Assembly (NCBI GenBank): GCA_011317545.1 | Contig: WUJK01000004.1 | Span: 2,294,001 to 2,358,000 of the forward strand | Reading direction: 5' to 3' | Source of the DNA: Coniella vitis | Taxonomy: Eukaryota > Ascomycota > Sordariomycetes > Diaporthales > Schizoparmaceae | Length of the DNA stretch: 64,000 nt | Shown: in pieces, positions 19,760 through 31,821 of the stretch | How positions within the stretch are numbered: the first letter of the stretch is position 1 | How the letters are laid out: each line of letters opens with the position of its first letter | Notes under the pieces: model-generated | What the model saw: the letters and a program-made list of their open reading frames with translations, nothing else | Database searches by the model: none | Told to the model about the DNA's origin: nothing | Program-made: the position numbers and the translations under genes

Positions 19760-22700
19760 TGTTTCTTTCTCTTTCGTTCGTTCGTTCGTTGCTCAAGAAA
19801 ACAGAGATAGTATAATGGGAAGAGGGGGAAGTTGGGAATCGCTCTTTTCTGAGGCCTGGTGGGTTGGCTACGAGATAGATATATCTCTCTCTGGCGGTGA
19901 TGCTGGCGACAACCTCATCTCGTCTGGAAAGCGGGCTGACGAGCCCGACTTTATACTCACCCGACCCAGGAGCCCCTCATCCCAGGCTGCTGGATGGCAA
20001 AGCAGAGCAGAGCAGAGCATAGCATGTCTGGTAGCGTTGCAGAGTCGCCGCCAGAGTCCGCCGGGGAGAAAAGAAGCAAGATACTCCTCTGCCACGGCCA
20101 CGGACGAGAACAACAAACAATGCAACTGTACCGTGGCTCCCTCCGGGCCATGGAATCGCGTCATGACGCCGACACGCCGATGGGCACGAGTCCAGTCGAG
20201 TAATCGTTGCGGCAGGGCTTCCGGGGAAATGCTCCTGAGCAGGACGGAGAGAGGCTGGGCCTGGCCTTTTCTTTTTTTTTTTTTTTTTTTTCCTTTCCTC
20301 TGGGGTGGGCAGCAGGCCTGTGAGCAACGGCAGCAGCGGCAAGGTACCAAGTGTCTATTGCAAGGATAATCTGCAAAAAAGAATCACAAGGCTACGTTAA
20401 CATGGCCAATGACGAGGTGACGGTCCCTGCTACTCTGGTGCAGAAGATTGTGATATGGAATCATGCTGAAGAGAGAGACAGAGAGAGAGAAGAATCCCAC
20501 CAGAGAGACGAGAGGTTCAGTCCTCTTCCAACTGACCAAGAGACGAAAGCACCCAGTAAAAAGTGGTTGCGGACTTGCTGGCTCCTGTATGAGACTGTTG
20601 ATGCTTCCACGACATTGTTGCTGTGTGTTTGTGTGTGTCAACGAGCACTCGCTCGAGCCTTCTCCCCTCGAGAGAGCCAAGTATGGGTGGTAGTGCCCCT
20701 CCTCCTCGTCGATGCTTTGATACGACGGCGTGTCATGATTGGATGGGACGGGGAGCAAGAGAATACGGCCCCTGTCTTGCGCCACACGCCCAAAGAACGG
20801 CCCACAACTTAAACTATTGTCACTTGCAAGTTGGAAAAGCTTGGCCAAGTCGTTTTGTTTCCGCCAGAAGGATGTGTATCCATGTACAGTGTGGCTTGGG
20901 CTGTTGCCGCCTTTCGACCGACTCGAGGCGTGTCCACGGTTTCTATTCTCCGTCTCATGCTTTGGTCAGTCTGTCTGTCAGTGGAAATATCCTAATTCAT
21001 GGTTGTCCTTGCTCGTGCTGCCCATATTCTCACCAAGTACACAGTAGGCTTGTGGTATGAGAGTCGAGTGCGCACCAAGAATACCTTCAAAACACTTGCA
21101 TATTTCCCTAGCCAAGGCATCATCACCAATTCCTGTAATCAGTCCAATCAGACGCTCGACCACGCGGATCATACATTACCATGCAACATGGTTCCGGCCC
21201 AGCAGCCACGCGGCTCAAATCTCTCTTCGTTTCCGAAGCCTCGGGCAGTTTACCTTCCTGAGCGACGAGTAGAGAGAGGAAAGAAAAGAAAAGAAAAAAA
21301 AAAGAAAAGCATGTTTTCTGCAACCCTACACAGCCCTCTGTTGCGGTTTAGTCGCTGTGGCGCCACCGCCCCCGTCGTCTTCTTCTGCTTCTTCATCTCT
21401 GGGGAGTTTAAAAGCGTTGATATGGACGAGACCACGTTGCGAGATTGCCCATGTTGATGGCATCATCGATCCATGCTGCAAGTGTGGGCGGGCCCCTCGC
21501 CCCCAAAGCACGCAACATAGCCGCGTGCCCAGGCTGTGTCTGTCCTATCTCTCTCTCTGTGCGTCAAGGAGATCAAAGTACATGGGTATTACCTTTTTTT
21601 TTTCCGTTCTGTTTCCTTGAACCCAGTCTCACCGCACATGTCGACATCGTGCAGCCCGGCTATTCGACAGACGCGTCCGGCCTGTGACGTTTTTGGGCCT
21701 CGAACCAAAGACAAGGCCGGCCACGACGATGTGGAAAATGTATGGTCAGCAATCAAGGAGCGAAAACCAGCTGATGGACACCCAACCCCCCCCCCCTCTC
21801 TCTCTTGCCTGTAGGCTTGCACTTCGACTTATTAGTTCCAAATGACGACAGCTACGCTTTGGGAACTGTAGCCGGTCGCATCGGCAGCTTTTGTGGCCGA
21901 TGTGCACCGATGTGCCGACATGGTTGAGGTCCCTTTGATTTCCTTTGCGGCTGACATGTGCCTGTGAGAGAAGAAGAAGAAAAAGAAAAAGATGAAAAAA
22001 AGCTTCATCTCCATCATCCATCAGCGAGGAGAGAAACAGACAAGAAGAAAGTGTTTGTGGCGAAGGGGGGGAAAACCCGCATGTCGTGACCGTTGCATAT
22101 CAGTGGCGCAACCTCGCATGCCCTGCGGATGAGCCCGCCTGGAACTATGCCCAGTCGAGCCTCTTGGATGTGACGCTGGCATGTGGTTCGTTGGCTCCTC
22201 CATACATAGTAGTCATCGACCTTCCTGCCCTGGAAGGTCGATAGAGGAGGCTCACGGCTGCTGTGAGATCTTTCAACGACATGTCCTCCAACAGATGATA
22301 TGGAATGATCTCTGCCGCAGAAGATCTGTGGAGATTTTCTTACCCCAGGTTTGAATTAACGATTTCTCTCGTGCGTACAGTTCGATCCTGAAGGCCTTGG
22401 CGATCCAGGGTCCGCTCTGGACTTTTGATGCATATGCCGTTTTGGTGATGGATATAACTTATAAGATATCATCAAAGTCTAGATAAGTGACTGGATAGTC
22501 CGGGGAACAAGCAAAGGCTTTCCTATTCTAAACCATGTCTAGGCACACAAGAGCTTCATTAATCTGCCAGGGCATGTTCAATAGCAAAGCATACTTGAAC
22601 TTGACCATGATAACTGTCACTCGTTGCATACAAATCCAGCCCCGTAGGACCAGTCAGGACATATCTAGGTGTATAGACTCTGAGCCATAACTGCTATATA

Positions 22701-23010
22701 GTGAGTGCTCACAGCACCCAAACACTCGCACAAATAACTCCCAGCAAGCACAATGATGCTCTCGTCCTTGAATCTCTTTATTCTTTGAATCAGTAGACAA
22801 ACGGACTTGATTGGCACGTCCGGGGGTCACGAAAAACTGATACCTCTGTCTACAGAACACTGTTTGTTGGCTATATCACAGCTCTACTATAACATACATT
22901 CCTTGACTCTGTTCGCATATGAACCGTTCGACCTGCATCGACACGTCATGAAGGATAGGCTCCTCAACACCAACACACCGACACACATACACACACGGAG
23001 CGAGGCCGCG
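19760..23010. other. 3.25 kb intergenic region
   Basis: Holds the ASST promoter, an interrupted poly(T) run and purine-rich low-complexity patches (20470-20490, 21270-21305, 21968-22000). Open frames of up to 154 codons are on both strands and unlike proteins. The last 200 bases are 3' of MCC alpha. Confidence 0.6.
20272..20291. repeat. poly(T) run, 20 bases
   Basis: Uninterrupted T run after a TTTTC step. Confidence 0.9.
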
Positions 23011-25348
23011 TCACTCTTCAGCTTCTCCTTCCTCAAAAAGTACCAACACCGTGCCAGCCTTGCAGATATCACCCTCCTTGTGCGCCAGCTTCTTGACCAC
23101 ACCACTCTGCGGCGATCGTATAACCGTCTCCATCTTCATCGATTCAATACTACAAAGGAATACCAAATGGTTCGTCAGCAATTAAACATTCTGTGCTCAG
23201 CAGGAGAGGGGAAAAGAAGAAAGAGACAAAAAAAGAAGCGAAAATGGGCCCCCCAATGTATTGAAATGAAGCCAAATACAATACTTACACAACAAGTGGC
23301 GCACCCTTCTCCACCGTCTCGCCCTCGACAACCTCATTTCGGAGAATCTTGCATGGCATGGGTGCCACGACACTCGCGGTTGCTTCTTTGAGCCCCAATG
23401 CTTTTTCATACCACGACGGCTGCAGCAATACAAGCTCTGTCTTGGCGCCGCGCTGAAACACGCTTAGGCGGTGATCATTCGTGGGATCCTGCACCAGCGT
23501 GGTGTCAAGCCTTTCAGTGGGGAAATACGTCCGGATCACGGTCTTGTTTGGCGACGAGTAAGCCGGTAACGCCGTCCTATCGGGCTCACAGACCAGCCCA
23601 TCAAACTCCTGGGGTGTCTCTTGATCTTTGCGCGTGACGGTTGCACGGAATATGTTGTGGCCTAGCTGCGTGATGCTGGCCTGGACGACTTCGTCTTCTT
23701 GCTCGCTATACTTGTCAATGACCTTGAAGGCATATTTCCTCTCGCTGGTTGTCCAGCTTCCGTTGCCAAAGCCGAGAACCTCCCCATGAGGCCCTTGACG
23801 TGACGTGTTTTCTTTGCGGAGCTGCCCTGTAAGAAGCCCAAGACTAGCCTGCACGAATGCTTCGCCGTCAATTCGGTGCGGTCTAAACAAATCCTCTCGG
23901 TTCTTTTCAATGAAGCCAGTCTCCACATCCCCTTCGATAAACGGCCGGCTTCTGCACAGTCGCTTCAGAAATTCGATATTGGTGCTCAGACCCACGACTT
24001 CGTACTCTCTCAGCGCTAGTTCGAGCTTCCGTATCGCAGTCTCACGGTCTGGCCCCCTGACAATGAGTTTGGCAATCATGCCATCGTATGCTTGAGAGAC
24101 TGTGTCGCCTTCCACAAAGCCAGCGTCTATTCTGACACCTTCATTCGTCTTGGGCGTCACGAGGTGGACTAGCTTGCCTGAATCCGGCATGAATCCTTTC
24201 TCGGGGTTCTCGGCATAGATTCTGGCCTCGATAGCTGCTCCTCTCTCGCCAATTCTCTGCTCGATCTCGGCCTGTGTAAGCGGCAGTCGCTCGCCCGCCG
24301 CCACGCGAAACTGCCACTCGACAAGGTCCGTTCCCGTGACCATCTCGCTCACAGGGTGCTCAACCTGCAACCGTGTGTTCATCTCCATAAAGTAAAACTG
24401 GCCACTGTCGCGGTCAAGGATAAACTCCACCGTACCAGCACCTACATAGCCCACAGCCAGCGCAGCGGTGCGAGCCTTTTCCCAGAGATCCTGCCTCGTC
24501 GCCTCGTCCAGCAAGGGCGCAGGGCTCTCTTCAAGAATCTTTTGGTGTCTTCGCTGCACCGAGCAGTCTCGCTCGCCAAGTGCGACGCAGCCGCCATGCT
24601 TGTCGGCAAAGACTTGCACCTCGACATGGCGCGGGCGTACAATGTACTTCTCCACGAGCATGACCTCGCCGCCCTCACCAAAGCTGGCCCGTGCCTCGGC
24701 ACGCGCACTCGTCAGCTGAGCTGCAAACTCATCACTCGACTTGACGATTCGCATGCCTTTTCCACCGCCGCCCTTGACGCTCTTGAGCAACACAGGGAAC
24801 CCGATTTCACCTGCGTACTTGTGCAGTGCCTCGAGTGACTGTTCTGAGCCGTGGTAGCCTGGGACGCAAGGCACTCCGGCCGCGTTCATGATCTCTTTGC
24901 TCCTTGCCTTGTCACCCATGTCTGCCATGGCGCTCGCAGGCGGCCCAACAAAGACGATGCCTGCTTCTTCGCACTTGCGGGCAAAAGTGGCGTTTTCGGA
25001 CAAGAAGCCGTAGCCTGGGTGGAGCGCCTGGATGCCATGCTGCTTTGCGAGCTCGAGGATACGGTCGCCGTCAAGGTAAGAGGGGAGAGCCAGCGACCAG
25101 GGCGAGCTGAGAGTGTGCTGGGCGAGGCGATCAACGTCGGTGTAGAGTGTGCTGGTGCGGATACCCAGGAGCGAAGCAGTGCGGGCGATGCGAAGGGCAA
25201 TCTCGCCACGGTTCGCTATTATGACGGAGCTGATTGGTGTGACTGGTGGTGAAGTCGCGGCGCTGGGACTGGCTGTGGAGAGCAGGAGGCGCGAGCCTGG
25301 AGAGGGCCTCAGCGGAATGCGACGGGAGGCTTGCTTGAAGGATCTCAT
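23011..25348 (-). CDS. mccA: 3-methylcrotonyl-CoA carboxylase alpha (biotin) subunit
   Basis: Two exons, 23289-25348 and 23011-23149, joined across a 139-base GTAAGT..TTTGTAG intron, give 732 residues. An Arg/Ser-rich mitochondrial presequence covers about residues 1-35. Biotin carboxylase follows: SVIIANRGEIALRIART, HPGYGFLSENA, the ATP-grasp loop KGGGGKGMR and EMNTRLQVEHPVSEM. A linker region leads to the biotinyl domain. The splice restores the attachment motif IESMKMET, with the biotinylated Lys at about 692, 40 residues from the end. Length and order match MCC alpha (leucine catabolism, mitochondrial matrix, ATP-dependent carboxylation of 3-methylcrotonyl-CoA) rather than pyruvate carboxylase, which has a middle carboxyltransferase domain. 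The beta subunit gene is not in this window. The second exon is easily missed because the first ends in a near stop. Confidence 0.92.
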
Positions 25349-26149
25349 GGTGGGTTTGATTGCATGTGCCGAGTGTTGGAGGATTGCTGTTAATGTTCGC
25401 TGGCTTCGAGAGAAACAACGCTGGCTACAAAACCGAGCAAAGAATACTGAGAAGCGAGAACGAACTACATAGCACCCACGGCGGAATAAGAGGCAGAAAG
25501 TGGAAGCAGCGTGGTCTCGTTGTCGTGCCTTTCATCAGCCGCTGTTATCCGCCCCGCGGTTGGGGAAACGACACGGCCCTCACTCGGCACTAACCCCGGT
25601 CGCACTGCCCCGTTATTCGCACCCCGAAAGCCTCCAACTCTTTCTGCACTCACATACGCATCGCTGCCGTTTCAGCCCTACAAAAATGCTCTTTCTATCT
25701 GCGTATGTGACCAGATGAGAGTGCGGGGTACCAAAACCACACTGCCTCCACCCAGTCTCGGGCTTGGGTCACTGGTCTAACAATCTGGGGAACCCTGCCG
25801 GCTTGACCAGATCTGGGGGACACCAGAAACTAGCGACGTCATTGCGGGCCGCTCTGAAGACCCACGCCTGTCGCTAGGTGCGATGTCAATTGGGCAAGTG
25901 CAAGGACCAGGTAGTGAGCTACAGCAGGGATGCTCAGTCACAGCCCCGCCTTAGCTAAGCTGCCAGGCACTGCCAGGCTGCATCGGCTGAGACGGAGTTC
26001 GAGAACAACCTTTGGAAGTCATTTCACCTCTTTTTTTTTTTGCTTCTCTCCAAAGCTGACCTTCAGAAGCTCAACCAATCCTACCATACCCGTCAGACCT
26101 GAGCGAATCCAAGCTGATATCCTCCTCGAACCGCAACACCGCGCTCATC
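25349..26149. other. divergent promoter region, MCC alpha / FMN-binding protein
   Basis: Shared 801-base upstream region. It contains GCCAGGCACTGCCAGGC-type imperfect repeats near 25961-25979 and a T11 run near 26031. No gene seen. Confidence 0.55.
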
Positions 26150-26969
26150 ATGTCCCAGATCCCGCTCAACGCAGCAGCCTCCAATGGCGAAACCAATCGC
26201 CAGGTGACGACCTCGCTCCCCCCGGACGTGGTACAGTGTCTTGAGAACGCCCGCTTTGTAGGTCCTCGCCCTGGTGCTCCTCATGCAGTCTCCACGACGG
26301 TTTCTCTATACCACCTAGCTAACAACAATCCTGCTCTCGTTCTAGCTGCACCTTGCCACCTGCACAAACAATATCCCGACCGTCTCCCTCATGAACTACA
26401 CCTACCTTCCCTCCTCAACCTTCTCCCCGACTCCCGTGATTATAATGACCACAAACCCAGCCTCCAAAAAGACATCCAACCTCCAATCCAACCCACACGT
26501 CTCGCTCCTCGTCCACGACTGGGTCTCGCACCGCCCACCCACCTCGGCCCGCCGCATGTCCAACACCGCCAACACCCGTGGCGCCTCCATCTCGCCTACC
26601 CGGTCCCCGCTCGCCTCGTTACTCCTCAACCTCAACACATCCGCCATGTCGAGCATCTCAGCCACCATAAATGGCAGCGCCCGCCTCGTCGACCAGGGTA
26701 CAGACGAGGAGCGGTTCTATCGCGGGGTGCATCTGGAGAACAACACGTTTGAAGGCGATGGTGCAGGCTTCACACCCTTTGGACAGATTGCTTCAGGCGC
26801 AGGAGCCGAGGATGGCGGAAGAGAATGTTTCGTGGCGGGAGAGGAGGTGAGAGTCATCGTTGTGGATGTAAGAGATGTACGAATCAGCGATTGGAAGGGC
26901 AATGTCAAAGATTGGGTGCTTGTTGCCCCCGAAGGTGGGCAGACTGAGACGGTGAATGGCAGGAGTTGA
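26150..26969 (+). CDS. FMN-binding split-barrel (pyridoxamine-phosphate-oxidase-like) protein
   Basis: Two exons, 26150-26257 and 26346-26969, with an 88-base GTAGGT..TTCTAG intron containing a GCTAAC branch site, give 243 residues. The start (MSQIPLNAA ... LPPDVVQCLENARF) leads into LHLATCTNNIPTVSLMNYTYLP, then VIIMTTNPASKKTSNLQSNPHVSLLVHDW. This is the beta-barrel FMN-binding pattern of the PNPOx-like family. It resembles the yeast YLR456W/YPR172W group, whose substrate is unknown, rather than Pdx3, the true pyridoxine oxidase. The C-terminal third carries an E-rich segment and VRVIVVDVRDVRISDWKG. Cytosolic location is likely because no targeting peptide is seen. Confidence 0.85.
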
Positions 26970-27633
26970 ATTGAACGGACTAAAGAGAAGAGATGAGAAT
27001 ACAGGGACCAAGTTCCTGGAAAACGGCAGGTCAAGAATGGATGAACATACGACTTTGTGTTGCGAATAAAGGAATCTATTATATACAAAAGCGTCGTCCA
27101 AGCAGTTACCAGAAAAGAAAAAAAGGATCTGGTACGATTGTTATAGTATTATCACCATGCGGGATGTGGAATTTTGCCTCATACTTTGCCTATTTTGCAA
27201 TTTGCTCTTTTACACACTGATGAACTTGCGCTTCCGTCAAGTGAAGTCGACGATCATCCTAGAGTGGTCTATGTACAGGGCACCAGCCACAGAGGCGTGG
27301 CAGCCGATTCATTCTGTTGCGACCACGGCACACGCCTAGCCACCAGGCTATTGCGTCGAAGTGAACAAGATGCAAAACGCCACCCATGCCAAAATTTCAG
27401 TATCGCCCAAGTCCAAACCTCCGCCTATGACACAGTTTTCATGAACGCCATAATTAGAAATCGGGGAAATCAATCAACCAATCGTACGCAGACGCCAGTA
27501 CGATCATGCAATACACACCAGTCGGAAGACTGTCATACGCCATAAAACACTACCAATCAAAACAAAAAAACGCTCGTGGACATGTTTGTGAGAGTGGGCA
27601 TTGTGCCAAACAATCGAGGGTGGGTTTTTGATA
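26970..27633. other. convergent 3' intergenic region
   Basis: Lies between the 3' ends of the FMN-binding protein gene and the transporter gene; A-rich, nothing coding seen. Confidence 0.6.
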
Positions 27634-29577
27634 CTACTGCGCCCACTCTACCACCTCCAATGCAAGCATAACGAGCACAAGAGTCGAAGGGAGAATCCTA
27701 ACCACACGTTAGCATCAGAATATCCTTGATAATAGTGAAAGCATAGTAAACTTACCAAATGACATAACTCTGAAACAGAATCTTGGACATGACATTCTCG
27801 TAGACCGAATTGATTTGACAGATTTGAGCCAGTTGCAGCGCGCTTGGCGCCCCCACCAACAAGAAGCAGACCACGACAAAAATGGGGTCGTCGAGGATGC
27901 TGACTGGGACATATTTGGCAAAGACAGCCAAGATGGGCGCCATGACTATCGTCGGCAAGAGCATGCGGCAAATCAAACTCGCGACCAGGAGCTTGGTACC
28001 AATCTTGGCTTCTTCCGAGTCCTTGCCCGCGCTCTCATGGCTTTCAGTGTTTCGCGCAAGGTTGGCGCCGAGGACAACCAGGATCAGAGGCACGGCAACG
28101 CCGGCGCTGGAACTGACGGCACTGGTAACACTGTTCTTGATGAACGAGCCCTCTTCAAAGAAGAGACGCTGGAGATCTGGAATGGATGCGACAATCACAG
28201 CAATGAGCATAGCCCATAGAGGAGGGTTCATGAACTCCCATAGGAAAACGTTGACCTTGTTGGCAACGCGCTGCAGGAAGTCGGCCATATGTTGCAAAGG
28301 GACAGGAAGGCGGGCGTATACGGCCTGACGCTTGCGAACAATAGCTGCGCCGGCGGCAGCCTTTTTCTGCTTCATCCAACGCTGGATTCGTTGGGGTAGA
28401 CCCTGAATTCCTTCCGGGATCTCGGGGTCGTCACTGCTCCGAATGTGTGGGAACGACAACATGGCATCGTCCCGAGTACCATCGGCTGCCTCGGCGATCG
28501 TGCCGGAGCTACTCGGGCGGCGCGAACCCTTTCTATGGTGGTGCGTCCCGTTGCTGGGCTTGCGTGCGCCATGGCCGTTTTCACGGGTGTCGTTGAGGTC
28601 GGCCAGAGATGATCGAGACAAGTTGGCGACAGGAGTGCGGCCCGCTGGCTCATAGATGTCCGAGTCACTGCTCCTGTGTACTTCGCTATCCCCATCATCC
28701 TCCTCTTCGTATTCCAGCAGGTTGGCTGTCTCCTCACTGCCCATGGCATCTCCGCCGTAACGGCCTTCTTCGATTCTCTCATTGTCGTACTCGTCGTACT
28801 TTTCCTTGGGTGCGAGGAGAACATGGTATCCCCAGCTCCACCTGACTAACTGGCCAAGTTGCTGAAAGATCATGAGATACAGAATGCCGCGGGCGGCAAC
28901 TTCGTCATCGTTATCGCCAGCTATCTTGTCCCAGTGGAGGCCTTGCAGTGTCTGGGATAGCGAAATGACGAGAGAAATGGGAAGCGAGTTGGAATTTCCA
29001 AAAACCTACACATAATGTCGGTTAGTAACGAGACAGTTACACAACACGAGGTGGATTTGCGGGCGAGAACATACACCCATGGCAGTAACAAAGTTAGATG
29101 CCCTCTTGTTGAAGCCGAACAGGCGAGTCACAATGAGTGACACAAAGTACGACACTAGGGTCTGGATAACGAAGATGATGGGTATGACGGCGAGCTCGAG
29201 CAACTTGTCGGCGCTGAGCTGGGAGGCAAGCTTGGTGAAGACTGGCGAATAGAAAGTTAGCGGGAAACCGGGCGAGCCATAAGAATCATGGTGGCGGTGG
29301 TGGTGCAGCCCATACTGAGACATGGTGTGAAGAGCATGACATTGAGGTTTGCGAGAAACTTTTGCTTGTCTGCGTCGAAATGGCCCAATCTTGCAATGAT
29401 ATATCCTGGCAGACTGACACAGACAACCTGCATGACTGCCTCAAAGACGAGCAGTACTAAGTGGCCGATCGACGGATGCGCTTCCGGTGGCTTCTCAAAG
29501 ACCATATACGGCGCGCTGGACGTCTGCATGGTCATCGAGGGCGCCTGCACGCTGGCAAGGCGGAAGGACGCAACCAT
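27634..29577 (-). CDS. auxin-efflux-carrier-type membrane transport protein
   Basis: Four exons in transcript order, 29316-29577, 29075-29241, 27756-29005 and 27634-27697, give 580 residues. All introns have consensus ends (GTATGG..CGCCAG, GTATGT..TGTAG, GTAAGT..GGTTAG) and keep the frame. Splicing restores the family pattern LNVMLFTPCLIFTKLASQL and the segment TAMGVFGNSNSLPISLV, in which the first intron falls inside the conserved CL-IFTKL motif. Five hydrophobic spans sit at each end, with a long acidic, Ser/Gly-rich cytosolic loop between them (about residues 170-320). This is the architecture of fungal PIN-like and yeast ECM3/YNL095C-type carriers of the Membrane transport protein family. 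Substrate and membrane (ER or plasma membrane) are not determined. Confidence 0.9.
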
Positions 29578-31777
29578 GCTAGGATCGGGCGTGAAAACGA
29601 AGAGGGAACCGGCGGCAATTGGGGGAAATCAATTGTTCGTTGCGATGCGTAAATTTATCGTGAAGCTCTCGTCTACGTTGCAGAGGGCTCTTTGCCGCGG
29701 AGAAAGCGGAAAGTTTTCGAGACAGGACGAAAGGTTGGGTTACAGGAAAGGGCTGAGGCCGCTGCCCGGAGTATCAGTATTCTTTTTGTAGGAGAAAACG
29801 TCCCGGTGGCCAGGGTCACGAAATAGCGGAGGGTGTGAGAGCCTGCAGTGGGTGGCTTGTGGGCTTGGCTCACACTGCGTGGCAGCGGCTAGAGGTTGTT
29901 TGGTGGACCTGTTACGGAGCAGTGCTTTGCGCTACAGGGCTGTGGCTGTAGGCCTTTGGTGGCTGTGGGCTGTAGACTGTAGGGGTTCTGGAGGCGTCGC
30001 TGTGGCTCGGGGTGCGGCAAGTTAAGTTTTCTAGGTGGGCACTTGTCCGACGTGGCATTTGCACCACGGGAAAGGAAAAGAAGTCAACAAGATCTGGAGA
30101 TTCATTCACAGGATGAAGGAAGATAAGCGACTATTGGGCTCCCTCTTTTGAACAATGGAACAAATCAAGGGTCGATGTCAAGTGTCGGGAGGGACGGCAG
30201 GCTGATAAGAGCGTGCAAAGTGGTGAGTGGGTAATCGGAGCGCCTTGGCAAGTATGACGAACCTTTTGCTGGCGCACCACCGGGGGGCTGCCAAGCAAAC
30301 GCAGCCTTCCCCATGCGGTGATTGGGTCCTTACGTAAGTTCTGGGCAGTCTGGGCAGTACCTATGGGCATAGTCTGTGGCAATGGTGAACACCAGCCCGG
30401 AATCGGCATCAAGCCCCGTTCAGGAATCAAGACGCATCTGCGACAGCCATAGACTATACCATAGTACAGAGACGGATCCCGTGCATCGGCGATTTCACAC
30501 GGAAACCTGCACATCACGACATCCACAGCTTAAATGTGGCAGATGGTGGACCAACAAGATTACGTACTACCGCCCTGCACACCTGTTTGGACGAACGGCG
30601 ATCAGTCAATTGTACAGGCCAACCCGTACTATGCCAGTTTTGCCGTATATTAGCGTCTCTTGTTGCTGCGCCCGGGCCCCTGTGGCAGTGTTTAGGATGG
30701 TCACTGAACCTTATCTTGACCAGAGCTGCCTTACATACGCCCACGTGATATCGACAGGCCTGCCTAACGGCCCCTCAGAGTGCGCTGCTAGAGTACACCT
30801 TAACCTAGTATACCATGTACTACTGCATAGGGGACAAAACAGCCAACACGAAGAAGCTACTATGTACTTAGGTAGCAACAACATCAGCCAGCTAAGCAGA
30901 GCGATTTCTCATTGCCACTGGATGAAACTTGACGTGCCGCCCTCCTTCCACTCGTAGTGGCACAAGCCCACCATCGAATCAGAAGCGGGCTGGCCTTACC
31001 AAAAAGCATCGTTACCATGTACACCTTGCAAGCGGACAAGGCCGTTGTAAGCCATTTATCGACGAGTGTCTCTGCCCAAGCATTTGCGTGACCAGCAGGT
31101 TCAGTCAAGGACTCTCCTGTCTACGCTTGCAAGCTGTCACTTCCATGGCAAGTAGATCAAGGCGGCACCTGGTCGTCATACAATCGCGGTCTTCCATGTT
31201 CATTCTGCTTGTCCGATTTTGCTGCTCAGGATCGGCGAGGAACTGCGTTTCGAAATCTGCTTGCTCACATACAACTTGCCGTACAATCACAGCCATGAGA
31301 GGCCAGGACAGAGCTCAGGGCATCCCGTCAAAAGCGGCGACCACAAACGGGTCAGTTGATCAAATCGGTACAACGATGCCAAGCAAGCCTGAAACCAAAC
31401 AAATGTGCTTGAAAGAAGGAATAAGAAAAAAACACCTCGGAGAAAGGCAAAAGCAAACATGCTGTTCCAGCAAGATACTGCAGTCATTCCCAGTTGTGTG
31501 GCTGGCTTCTGGCATAAGTTGCTGGCATAGTACACAGACAGAACAGAGTATTTGGCACTTGACCAACAGCTGCAAGAATACCGCGTAGATGCATGCACAT
31601 TTTGGGACATGTGAACAGCCTATAATTCTGCGTAACATTATGAAGGGAGGCGTTGATCCATCACAAAAGTTTCTGGCTCCGTCCCACTGATAGACGCGAC
31701 CTCGGCAGAGACTTTCGAGCCAAGACCTAACTCTATCTGTCTGGATCGAATCCAGACTGAGACGTTCTTAATCCTTC

Positions 31778-31778
<1 letters not shown>

Positions 31779-31819
<41 letters not shown>
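31779..31819. repeat. poly(A) tract, 41 bases
   Basis: Uninterrupted A run followed by GAA-rich sequence, similar in length to the tract at 6997. Confidence 0.95.

Positions 31820-31821
<2 letters not shown>

Noticed and set aside
18176..19810. 544-codon plus-strand frame, longer than the arylsulfotransferase frame it overlaps
   Set aside because: Composition is Arg/Val/Gly repeats typical of the antisense of GC3-rich coding DNA; the sense strand has all family motifs.
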